A DNA stretch of 64,000 nucleotides, taken from Cololabis saira. Taxonomy: Eukaryota > Chordata > Actinopteri > Beloniformes > Belonidae. The position numbers and the translations under genes were made by a program. How positions within the stretch are numbered: position 1 is the stretch's first letter; every line of letters begins with the position of its first letter. Below, piece by piece: positions 1 to 10,900 of this stretch. The notes beneath the pieces were generated by a model, which saw only the letters and a program-made list of their open reading frames with translations, was not told where the DNA came from and did no database searches. The stretch is from the NCBI RefSeq assembly GCF_033807715.1, contig NC_084607.1:20779941-20843940 (forward strand). The letters run 5' to 3'.

Positions 1-1152
1 GTTCAGAAACTAAAGAGGGGAAAGTCGCCTTACCACTTTGTGGAAGTTATGGCCTGTCCATCAGGTAAAGTGAAAAATAATGTTTTGCAAAGTGATATTC
101 TGTCATGCTGTTCATACAATCAATCAATCATCAAGCTCAGTCTTATGTATTATTGTTTTTTTTTTTATGTTGTTGTTGTTATTTCTCTAGGCTTTGTAAA
201 CTCTGGCCTTGGTGTGAACTAGTTTTGTTGCCGACTCCTGGGAAAACTGGGAACTTTCCTAAATGTTTTCTGTTTGTGAACATTATTTGTCACTGTAGAA
301 TGATGAACTCCAAAATCTTTGGAATTGACCTTTTAAATGCTTAAAAGACTAATGTGCAGCAGCAATGGCGTTCCTTTGTTTCATAATAGAAAAGAAGACA
401 TGGAGTATCCAATTTAAAGAAGTATTTTAACCATCATAACATTCATAGTTGAGCTTTGGTCTGATCCTGGAAATGCTTCGACGGCTTTACTGGAGTCCAT
501 GTTCCCAACCAAATACATTTAGCTTAATTAAGAGAATTCTGCTCATATTGAGGGAAAAATAAGGATAAGGATAAGGATAATCTTTATTGTCTCCCTTGAG
601 AGAAATTAGTCTTGGACAAAACTAGAGACTCCAGGCACCACATATATAACAAAACATAAAATATAGAAAACATAAATAAGTAGTGTTAAGATTACTGAAC
701 TGGTGTGTAGGCTTACTTTATGCGTTGCAAACACAAGAAGCATTACCACTGGTACAGTAAGAACAGGAAAAGTCAATAGCTTTATTGAGTTATGAGATTA
801 AAAGGAAATGGTAACTGTGGCTTAATAGTCACAAACATTTACAGTAAGTTAGTAGCTGATTTATTGTGAGGAAATGAAAGCAATAATGTTTCTTTCTTGT
901 TATCTTCAAGGCTGTCTAAATGGTGGTGGGCAGATAAAGGCTCCAGTCGGTGGGACCCAGAAGGATTTTCTCCAGAAAGTTGAGGAGCTTTACAAGGCGG
1001 AGCGCCCCCTGCAGCCAGAAGATGATGCTCGCGTAGCTGAGTTGTACCAGTCCTGGCTTCGCAGCGTGGGAGAGGAACGAGCCAAAGAGCTGCTGCACAC
1101 TGGGTACCATGCCGTGGAGAAGATGACCAACGGACTAGCCATGAAGTGGTGA
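1..1152 (+). CDS. ciao3: CIAO3 (NARFL), cytosolic iron-sulfur assembly component 3; C-terminal two exons, partial at window edge
   Basis: Coding exons are 1..64 and 911..1152. Exon 1 opens in frame (encoding VQKLKRGKSPYHFVEVMACP) and ends at a GTAAAG donor at 65. The next exon follows a CTTCAAG acceptor and completes the split Gly codon, giving the motif CPSGCLNGGGQ. That motif is the hallmark C-terminal Cys region of the iron-only-hydrogenase-like family (IOP1/NARFL/Nar1). The exon then runs about 80 residues to the stop at 1150-1152. CIAO3 takes part in the CIA targeting machinery that delivers Fe-S clusters to cytosolic and nuclear apoproteins. Only the C-terminus is here; upstream exons lie before position 1. 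The gene is convergent with HAGHL, as in mammals. Poly(A) signals AATAAA occur at 1382 and 1491. Identity is firm from motif plus synteny. Confidence 0.93.
65..910 (+). other. last intron of CIAO3 with a LINE 3'-tail remnant
   Basis: The intron has a GT start at 65 and an AG end at 910 and is AT-rich. The only structured part is a (GGATAA)n run at about 561 continuing into a short conserved tail ending near 675, described separately. Confidence 0.8.
561..675 (-). repeat. LINE 3'-end remnant (GGATAA tail)
   Basis: AAGGATAAGGATAAGGATAA is followed by TCTTTATTGTCTCCCTTGAG. This is the reverse complement of the usual teleost LINE terminus ending in AATAAAG plus a short tandem tail. The right boundary is uncertain; no coding part remains. 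Confidence 0.55.
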
Positions 1153-2615
1153 TGGTTAATCAACAATTCTACACATTTCCTGCGAACAGAGCCGTCCAAA
1201 TTAATGTCACAATGTTGTTCAGAGGATTATGTGGGCCAAATCTGACAAACGCAGGTGTTCCTTTTAAGTACTTTACTGCTGTGTGCCTGACAAGAAGACC
1301 AGAAAAAAGACAGTGCTTCATCATGGTCAGATCATTTCATGTGACCAAATAGTTTGACCTCATACTGCTGATAGGCCTTATAATAAATAACACCATTTTG
1401 TGTGACATATGTTAAACTTTACAATGTAAGAAATTAATAGAAAAGTATTCATTCTTTATTTAATTACATGTATATACATACATTTTGAAAAATAAACAGA
1501 TTATTTAAATCTGTGTTTTGTAAAGTCTTTTGAAACATAGTAATCAGTATATAGACTGATTTGTTTATTGTGGAACTTTAATGTACAATTTCAGGATTTT
1601 GAACAGTTTGGGAGTACACTTTGGGTTGAAAAGCAGCAATTGACATTCATAATAATGTATTTTGTCTTTTTTTTTCTTTTTTTCTTACATCCCCATGAAA
1701 TTAAATTGAATTTTTAATAAAAAATTGTATATATCTCCGGTGAAACCCATCACAAAAAACTATATCCAGTCAAATGGGAAATGGGAGGCGGAGGCAAAAA
1801 AGAAAAAAAATGGTATGGTTACCAGACAAAAATGTATAAAAGCAGAAAATAAACCAAGGAAAATTTCTAATACAGTATCAAGAGATCATAAAAATTAGGG
1901 TTATTTCTCTCATACAGTTTTTAAAGCCAGTCTCTGTAGCAATACCACTTCTGACCACAGGGGGGCAGAATATCAAAGTTCACGTCAGCCCCTGTTATTG
2001 CTACACAGACTAGCATTAAGGCAATAGATACATAGTTTAATTAACATTAATTGAATATCTAACATCCCCGCGCAATCACATTATATGTTTGTGTTTAATC
2101 TGTTTTTCATTATATACATCACTTATACACTGATGTGTTGCCCAATAATGATAAAATTAAGAAAAATTAGGTTTAATTAATGATATTTGGGGTTTTATTT
2201 TCTCAAAGAGTTTCTAAAACGTATCTTGCAATCAGGTGGGCATGTAATAATTCAGCATCAAATGAAAAGCTATTTTTAGCAGAAATGATGCAGGATGGTG
2301 GGCGATGTTTGATCAGACACTGGAGCTGGTCGACCAGAGCAGACTGGGCTTTCTGGAACAACGTCTCTCCTAACTTCCTTTACAAAGAACATTTCTAATT
2401 GCTGCATGCTGAGAAAATCAGAATGGTTTGGCCTTTTAAAGGGGGACTTCAATGGAAGCAGCTTGGTTGTTACCATGTTCTGATACTCAATAAAACACTC
2501 AGCCAATTGATGGCCAACCAAAAATATAAGACTGAAAGCATCAAATGCAGTTAATTTTACAGTCCTGTGTCGAGCTGCGTTCAGTCGTTAGACTGGAGAG
2601 CTGAGAGAGTGGATC
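1153..2615. other. convergent intergenic region / 3' UTRs of CIAO3 and HAGHL
   Basis: AT-rich sequence with no credible coding exon. It contains CIAO3 poly(A) signals (1382, 1491) and a possible minus-strand AATAAA for HAGHL (TTTATT at 2194-2199). The two genes point at each other across about 1.46 kb. Confidence 0.7.
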
Positions 2616-5600
2616 TCAGGGCCTGAACAGCCCCCACTCCAGAGACAGCATGGCGTGAGGAGGAAGTCTTTCCTTGGGCTTCTTGAACTTGTCCCTCTCC
2701 TTCCGCAAGACTCTCAGCACCTCTATAGGGTCCGTCTTCCCTGTAAACTTCTGCACCGCTTCCTCCCTGCCACGAAGAGGATTATAAAGACAGTTTAACA
2801 ACAAAAAATAATGTAAAAAATATTTAGCAGTAAAATTTGGCATCCTCCAGAAACTGTCAACTTTGGAAAAAAAAAAAAAGAAAAGGGCGGGATATTTCTT
2901 GTTTAGAAATGTAGAAAGGAACTTAATTGCTATTTACCTGGTTCATACATGATGAGTAGCTCATGCATGTCTCATATACAGATTAAATAAGCGTAAAAAC
3001 TCACGAGAGCCGAAGAAAGGGGTTGTATTCAAGTTCCTCCAGAAGGCTGGATGGCACTGTGGGCTTGTCGTCGTCGTCTCTTTCCTGTCAGACACAAAGT
3101 AAGCAAAGCTGTGTATTTTAAAAGAAACAAAACAAATGAAATTGTGACGTTGTTTTTGTGTTCCCAGCCGGAACTTTGCAAGAAAACATAACAATAAGGT
3201 GACATAATTACACAAATGAGCGTCAGTGCATTCTTTATGGAAACAAAATAAAAAGAGGACGTTTTTGCTTTGTTTGTTTTCCAAGAATATTGTGAAAATG
3301 TTGAGTTAAGTCAACTTCTTTGGTTCAACAAATCAAGTTGGAAATGACACTGGATGGTTTCCTCTAAATTACCAACATTTTGTTAGTAATAGCACCTAGA
3401 TTGTGTTTATGTGCTGAACGAGTCTTCATGAATCAGTTTCAACCTCTCACAATTAATTAGTGTCTGTATCTGCTGGTCTAAAGCTGCTGGTTTAATTTGA
3501 TCTTAAAGGTTTGACCCTTAAATCAAATATATATATTCACACACATATGACTGTCACTGCATTAAATGTATTTTAAAGTATCCATTTGACCAGTTTTTAA
3601 ATACCTAAAGGGAACAAAGAGTCTCGTAAATGAGCGTTTGAGAGAACAATGCATTATTGAGCTTTTGTTCTATTGCAGCTTTTGGTATATTTGCTCACCC
3701 TAGCCCAACTCAGCATCTCTTTAACCTTTTCATTCTCCGGCTCCACCAGCATGGCAAACTTTAGGTTCTTGATGGTGTACTCATGTCCACAGAACACCTT
3801 CTACAGATGGAGAAACGCTTTATTTAAAGTAAACATTAGATCATGTTAAAGCATCCTTATTGTGGTCAATCTGGGCTTAAGCACTGCAGAGGGACATAAT
3901 TAGCAGCTCAATCTGTACTCTGTACTCGTCTTCAGTGTCTTCTGAGGTCACGTTGACAGATGTTGAGGGTTGCGTGACATACAGTACAGACCAAAAGTTT
4001 GGACACACTTCCGCATTTGTTTGAATGAGAAGGTGTGTCCAAACTTTTGGTCTATACTGTACGTTTCGTTCTTCCTCACTAACCGTTTCTTGAGGTAGGG
4101 AACCGAGCACCTGGGTCAGGCTGTGGTACATCTGTTCTGCCGTGCCCTCCAGAAACCGCCCGCATCCACCGATGAACAGCGTATCCCCTGGCAACCAAAA
4201 CAAAGAACAAGATCCAGTCCCTTCTGCCACAGACAATAAGAATAACTGAGAGTGTTCTGGTCGAGGCTTCATATCTCTAGCCACTCCAAATGTAGTTAGT
4301 GATTGGTGCCACAAAGTCAGGTATGGGTGCCTTTCGAGCACTGACTGTATGGCACAGCATGTCTTCGATTTCTACTGGCTCACATTTACAGACAAACACC
4401 TGTGAACACAGCGGGGGCGTCCGTGCACTCATCCTCCCAAACAAAGTAGCACATGTGACCAGAGGTATGGCCGGGAGTTAACAGGCACCTCACATTGATG
4501 GAGCTAAACTGCAAATGGAGAAATAAAAATTTGTCAAAAGCCAAAATGGAAAAGACAAGAAAAACAGTTTATGAAAATTAAATAATAACTGATCAACATC
4601 TTCAAGTTAATATATCCTACCTCCCTTACTGCTTGGTTACCTTCAGTTCCTGGCCGTCTGTCAGTTTATCCGTCAGACCTCCGATTCGATCATCTCCACC
4701 ATACACCTTCAAACTAGGAATCTCCTTCAGCAGAGCCTCGTTTCCTCGAGCATGGTCCCTGCGAGTGAAAACAGCCAAATACCCCCAATAAAAAATGACT
4801 TGTAAAGGGTGTAAAAGTCACTTTTTTGTGTTTTTATACAAAACACTGCTCTTACCAGTGATGATGTGTTGTGAGAATAGCAGCAAGAGATAACCCTTCT
4901 CTCCTCACTATCTCCAGCAACTGCAAAAAAAAAAAAAAGAGAAGAAAAAAACAGACTGAATAAACTTTGTTTCATGGACTGACAAATCAATTGAGTATAC
5001 AGGACAAAAAGTAAATGATCAGTGAATGATTGATGCAGGAGGCAGGTTGAAGAATTGACCTGGTTGTTATTGACAGGCCACGGTACAACTCACACTGGTA
5101 CTTCTGATGTGGTTGCCCATGAACCTCCATCACCTATGAACTTGTTGCTAGGCAACCGTGACAAAACACTGTACAGTGGGGAAATATATTTTTGCTACTT
5201 CATATTTTTACATGGACTGTAGAGGCTGATTTATGGTTCTGCGTTACACCAACGCAGAGCCTACGGTGCGCGTCGCCGCGTACCCTACGCCGTAGGCTCT
5301 GCGTCGATTTAACGCTTAGCGGCTTTTAGGGGCCTGATATAACACTGTGAATGAGTAGATTTGTGTATATTTATGTACAGAAATGGGCATCAAATTATAT
5401 GTGTATATATGCATGTGTATAGACAGGAGTATATGTGTGTGTATATATGTATATAGTATAGTGTAAATAAGTATATTTATATAAATATTCATATGTGCAT
5501 ACTACAAATATATAGAAATATTCAACTATATGTAAGTATAGTATATATGTATGCATGTACAAGTATGTGTGTGAGTATAATTACAGTATATAACCATAAT

Positions 5601-6040
5601 AATAATAATAATAATAATACTGTTATTTAGCAGTGTGAGTTCAGTGTGTGAATATTTATAAATACAGGTTAAATGATCAGTGAATGGGGGTAGGACTAAA
5701 TAAGTTTACACTTCTTCCTACTCCTTTTTTGACACATGTAAATCAAGATAACTAGTTTTAAAGGATGAAATTCTTTGTTGTTGTTTTTGTTTGGTTTTCT
5801 TAAACTTCTCATGAAGTGTTGTTCTGTTTGTTTTTTTACATGTTCAAAAATCAAATCAAATCAAATCAAACGCGGAACCATAAATCAGGCTTAAGAGTAT
5901 TATTACTGGCTGCCCGTTTTAAATGCGTCTCTTACCCGGTGCGGTACAGCAGGGTCCACCGCCAGGGCCCGTCTGCTCTGCTCCTCTATCACCAAGTACA
6001 TGTAATTGTCTTCCAGGATGGAGATCACCTTCACCTTCAT
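2616..6040 (-). CDS. haghl: HAGHL, hydroxyacylglutathione hydrolase-like protein (glyoxalase II family)
   Basis: Eight coding exons on the minus strand join in frame with GT-AG borders: 6040..5936, 4920..4856, 4758..4641, 4508..4400, 4187..4084, 3800..3699, 3084..3005, 2766..2616. They total 834 bp (277 aa). The start is the first ATG ([17 protein letters not shown]), which aligns with the cytosolic start of glyoxalase II, so no mitochondrial leader is seen. All seven canonical binuclear-metal ligands fall at the family positions: H54, H56, D58, H59 (HHHWDH), H110, D134 (GDTLF) and H173 (CGHEYT). Differences from HAGH are Gly109 where HAGH has Cys (TPGHTSGH), Arg252 instead of the Lys used for glutathione binding, and a C-terminal extension after KKPKE. 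It lies in tandem with HAGH, shares its intron positions and phases, and is convergent with CIAO3. Hydrolysis of S-D-lactoylglutathione is the family activity; activity of HAGHL itself is inferred. Confidence 0.93.
3982..4059. mobile_element. 78-bp Tc1/mariner-type MITE in a HAGHL intron
   Basis: Near-perfect inverted repeat: CAGTACAGACCAAAAGTTTG at the left mirrors the right end (AAACTTTTGGTCTATACTG), with a short loop around CGCATTTG. It is flanked by TA on both sides (3980-3981 and 4060-4061), the Tc1/mariner target duplication. It sits between the exons ending at 4084 and starting at 3800. Confidence 0.85.
5224..5890. mobile_element. GGCTGATTTATGG-type palindromic MITE, split by an inserted LINE tail, in HAGHL intron 1
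   Basis: Termini GGCTGATTTATGGTTCTGCG (5224) and the inverted CGCGGAACCATAAATCAGGC (ending 5890) bound the element. The left part has the inner stem CGCAGAGCCTACGG / CCGTAGGCTCTGCG. The same family recurs at 32856, 39066 and 41231, where it is only about 50-115 bp long. The extra 553 bp here (5316-5868) is a separate insertion flanked by AACGC. Confidence 0.75.
5316..5868 (+). mobile_element. LINE 3'-end fragment inserted inside the MITE
   Basis: AT-rich fragment with the teleost LINE-like 3' terminus (ACTTCTTCCTACTCCTTTTT, then ACATGTTCAAAAATC) ending in a (CAAAT)n tail. It is bounded by the 5-bp direct repeat AACGC (5311-5315 and 5869-5873), a plausible target duplication. It includes an (AAT)n run at 5596-5619. 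Confidence 0.6.
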
Positions 6041-7929
6041 GACACCAAGAGGCGCTTAAGGAGACACAGTCCAAAATTGATCAATACTGTAACAACCTGT
6101 CACCTGCGCCAGGTGTTAACATGCCACCCTCACTGAGTACAGCTGCAAAGTTAAAGGTAGCTCTAACATGAAAATGTAATTTTTTAAATTAAAATAAAAA
6201 TTAAAAAAAGCAAAAGTACCTGATTCTAGCTGACCAGACCGTTGTTTCTTCTTGTCCCACCGTTATCGTCTCCCCAAATTTTACACATTTCTGGGAAATT
6301 ATCGCGACATCATGCAGCCAGCGCAGACATTTGAATCGAGCTGGAACCGTCCAACTCTGGAGGCTGAAGCTGGTTTCTGCCAGACAAGGCTTTAAGGACA
6401 ATTCCACTGCATTTATACAGCAAAGAGGCCCAGTTCACAAAACACAACACGCAGACAACTAAAACCAGAATTAAATCATGTCTTAGGTGTTAAAGAATAT
6501 ATAAACACAAATTGTGACATCTGAAACCTTTATTACATTTTGAGAAAGCAAAATAGGGCAATTTTATTGCATTTTTGACAGTTTACAGTAGATCACTGAC
6601 TTGGTTAAAAATGTAAAACCTCAATGCTGAAGACTGTTCAAGCTTGTGTTATTTTTATCCGTTAGACAGCGAAGAACGTACAAAACAGGGTTTGTGATTT
6701 GTGAAACCTTTATTCATGGAAATGCAAAATATGCCACTTTTATCTAGTTTCTGACAGTTTTACTATCAGCCTCCCAATTAAAAGCCTCAGAAGTTATATT
6801 TCTGAGGCCTGGATTAAATTACATATTTAAGGGTACATTTCAGTTGTCTACTCAAGCCTTAATATTGCTTTTGAATTGGACCTGGTTTAATGTGGCACTC
6901 TTGCTGTAAAATGCTGCGGAAAAGTCCTTTGGCCTTCTAAAAAATCACAAGTGAACTTCAGCATCATCTGATTCTCTTCATAGATATTTCATGTATGAGT
7001 GGATGACTTTAAGACTCAATGTAGTTTGCCCTGAGATTTTGTGTCTTCCCATTTCTGCTCAACTCTACACACCAAATCATAAAGCGACTAAAATCAATGC
7101 ACAGAACAAGTCTATTAAGCAGTTATATTCTCAAAATGTTAATGATGTGTGTCATCTTTGCAACAGAAATCTGACACTTCAGATGAAAGCAGACATTTGC
7201 TGTTACATACTTTCAACAGTTGTAATTTTTTGCTATTTATAAAGAACACCATGAAATGTTCTTTCTGAGAATGAACTTTACAAGCATCAGAGCCTCAGGA
7301 TATTTAACTAGTAATTCTGACACACCAATAAGCAAACAAGGCTCTGTTTACTGAATACTTGTAAATTAAATTGACTGGAACTAAAAAGCTGTTGAACGGT
7401 TTTCATACAATTACAATTCTTGAGCAAATGCGAAATTAAATTAAATGACCAGGCTCTCTGGTTGGGGATAAAACATCAATACAAAACTTAAAAAGCTTGA
7501 GAAATTATTACTTAAGAATAAATCAATTTACAGAAGCTTTACAACATTTACAAACATTTGTTACATGTCTGTTTGTAAGTGTTTCAAAATTAAACACTAA
7601 ATGCAGCATTTGTCCATAAATATATTCACACGGCATTATAACAGGCTCTCAAGCATTTACATATTCAAATGAGCTTCTCCTTTAAAGCATTTGATTAATG
7701 ACCAGGTATTCCTTAAAACAGCTGCATGAACATGAGTGAAACAAACCAGATACGTCGAACTGAACTGCATTGCTCAGAGCCTCATTTCAGATGAATTTAT
7801 AGGTAAAAATGCATACTGTCAACGAGAGTTAAAGTGTTAATCTATTTCAAATGGCTTTGACAATGATTTGTAGTTATTCTTCAGTGTGTAATGGACAGCC
7901 TGGTCTGTTCAGCATGGATGCGCTTGACT
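6041..7929. other. HAGHL upstream region and HAGH 3' region
   Basis: Holds the presumed HAGHL promoter/5' UTR (just above 6040) and the HAGH 3' UTR (below 7930). A minus-strand open frame at 6201-6407 has no family resemblance and may be part of an upstream non-coding exon. Otherwise AT-rich with nothing recognised. Confidence 0.5.
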
Positions 7930-10900
7930 TCACTCCTTGGGAACTCTGAAGCCATCTTTTTCTTTCCGGAGGCTCCTCATGGTTTCAATCGGGTCCGTCT
8001 GCTTCACATGGTCTTGAACAGACTTCTCTCTGTGTGGATCATCAAAAAGAATAAGAGTTAGTCTGCAAACACTTTATTCGTTATTACTGCTAAACAAAAC
8101 ACTAGTTCCTTACTTCACTCTCATAAATGGATTAAATGTGAATTCATCTGCCAAAGTGGACGGTATAGTTGGTTCTCCATTGCTGCACTTCTCCTACAAA
8201 ACAAGAACATACGATTGTAAAGCTCTTTTCACTATGTGTGGTTTGGATTTTTCATCACTCATGGCAGCAGTGACCTGTCAATCAAATACCTTTGCCCATG
8301 CTAGCTTCTTCTGAATGACTTCATTGTCTGGCTCCACGTGGCGTGCGAATTTCAGATTGCTGACAGTGTACTCATGACCGCAGTAGACGCGCTTGAACAC
8401 AATCACAATAGTGTTAGGCAACTTCATGAAATTCTTTGTACAAAAACAGGGAATTTTCTTAAGTAAATGGATCTCAAGCATTTATCTTATTAAAAAAATA
8501 TTTACATTCTTGTGATTTACTCTTTTCTTTATAACTTTGAAAACAGTTCATATTTTCTAAGTCTAGACTGACACATATAGGAAGCGTGAATATTCACCGT
8601 CTCAGGAGGCAGACGTCCCAGAGTTTCTATCAAAGCCCTGTACATCTGCTCTGCAGTACCCTCAAAGAATTTACCACAACCAGCCACAAACAGTGTATCT
8701 CCTGCACAAAAAGAAAAAAGACAATCCTTAAAACACAGAAAAGTAAGACAGAGCAAACTTCCGTCCTACATTTTGATATGAAATGGAACCTATCGCTTTA
8801 ATTGCATTACACCAAAACTGGGTTTCTGACTGACATTTATCTCTGATGGTTCTGTAAGATAGGAAGGTAATGCTTCTGGTCTTACCTGTGAAAACAGCAG
8901 GTGGCTCAGAACTGTTTTCTTTTGTCACGTAGTAGCAGATATGACCAGTCGTGTGACAAGGTGTAAACAGGCATTTGATACTGAGTGATCCAAGCTGGGG
9001 GGGGGGGGGGAAAGCCAAAAACTGAATAACTGTTTGGCCATCCTGTATACGTTATATAAGAGACATGATTATATTCTTACTTTGAAAGTGTTGTTGTGAG
9101 AAACTTTCTTTGTAAGGGCATCAACTCGGTCATCTCCTCCGCAGACTTTCAACCCAGGCATTAGCCTTACCATCTTCTCGTTTCCGCTGGCGTGATCCCT
9201 TCAACAGAGAAAGATCAGTGTATTGTTGATACATTTGCTTTAGTGAGGAATTAAAACTGTCTTTACAAGTGTCATGGTTAAACTGTGAGCCCTGCTGTGA
9301 GTACAGGATATCATTAACTGCCAGCTTAGACTTGTGAATGCTGAAACGTAACACGCAGCATACCAGTGATGATGGGTGGTCAGAATTGTTGTGAGTTTAA
9401 CGCCATGTTTTCTTACGGCTTCCACAACCTGTTGAAAGTACAAAAGAGCCTAATTGAGGTTGTGCTTAAATAGAACTAATTGATTAGTCGAGCCACATCG
9501 CCAGCAATAGTAGGTAGTCATTTTAGCTGTTAAATCAAGCAAGAAAAGGTTGTAAATTAGATTGACTTTTTATGAATATACCAGACGATTGTGGTTTGTG
9601 ATTTTTGTTTTTGATGGAGGATGCCACTTTGGTTAGAAAAACTTTAAAATAATAAAATTGTAGCATTATTATTTAACTATTATTGATAGTGAGACACTTG
9701 TAGCAGCAAAGTTGCGACATCATATAAACTGTAAATAGATATAGACTGCTATGGTCTGCGAATGTCGTAAAGCCATAATTTATTCACGATAGATAGAACA
9801 GAAAACATATTAAATGTTTAAAGTGAAAATATGTAAAATCCTTAAAAAAAAAAAAAAAAAAAAAAGTAATTTAATAAGGTGAGTTGATGGAAGCAACGCG
9901 TCTCAAAAAGGTTGAGACAAAATAATGTTTACCGCAGTACAGCCTTTCCTCTGTTGTAATCACAGTCCAGCAGCTGTGTGGGTGGACTGGTTTTAGTGAT
10001 TTCTGGAAGTGCAGGTTCTCTCTTGAACCTGGGCCAGCTGCACGAGGACAACAGGCCCCATGAATCTGTTTTTAATACAACACTCAAGAGGGCCCAAATA
10101 ATATCTAATGTAATGTATAGCCCATATATTATTTTACACAAACCTTTGTCAAAAATCTATAAGCCTTTTCATATTTTTTACTGTAGATCTTAGATTTAGG
10201 TTTGAGGAAATGCTCAAAATACAATTACAAATTTACACCCAACAACATTAGTAGTAATGTAGTTATAGCCTGAGATCAAATGATGTTATCTTACTGTCCA
10301 TATCAAGTGCAAGGACCAATCTAGGGAAGAAAGCCTTCAGCTCTTCTGCCCCACTTGCTTGGAATCGCCTCCAAAAAGACCTGAAGCTAAACACATTAGT
10401 GTCATTGTCTGATTTTAAAGCTCTTACAAATGCATTTTTAAATGACTCTGTTGGTACTTGTCACTGTCCTTAAGTATTGTAACTTATTTACTGGCACTGT
10501 TTTGTGAGGCATCTTGCATTGTCCTATTTCTGTTGTTGTTGATGTTGTTTTGTCTGTAACTTTTAAAGCTGCCATTTTTGGCCAGGTTTCCCTTGAAAAA
10601 GAGATCCTCAATCTCAATGGGACTAACCTGGTAAAATAAAATAAATAAATGAAATAAAAATATTATTCTGAAATTGTTTTTCAATTTGAAGACAGTTTTT
10701 GGTTTATTTGTTTGTTGCAGACTGATGAATATGTGCCTAAACTTATTTCTGAAGGACTCTGCTCATGAAGTTCAGAAAATTACATTTTAGATGCTGGTGC
10801 ATATCCTGGTTTAGACTCATGTACAGGATATCTGTCAATGTTTCAAAATATTGTCTTTGGTATCATTTTAAGCATTCATTCAAGCTAAGATGTGAATCTT

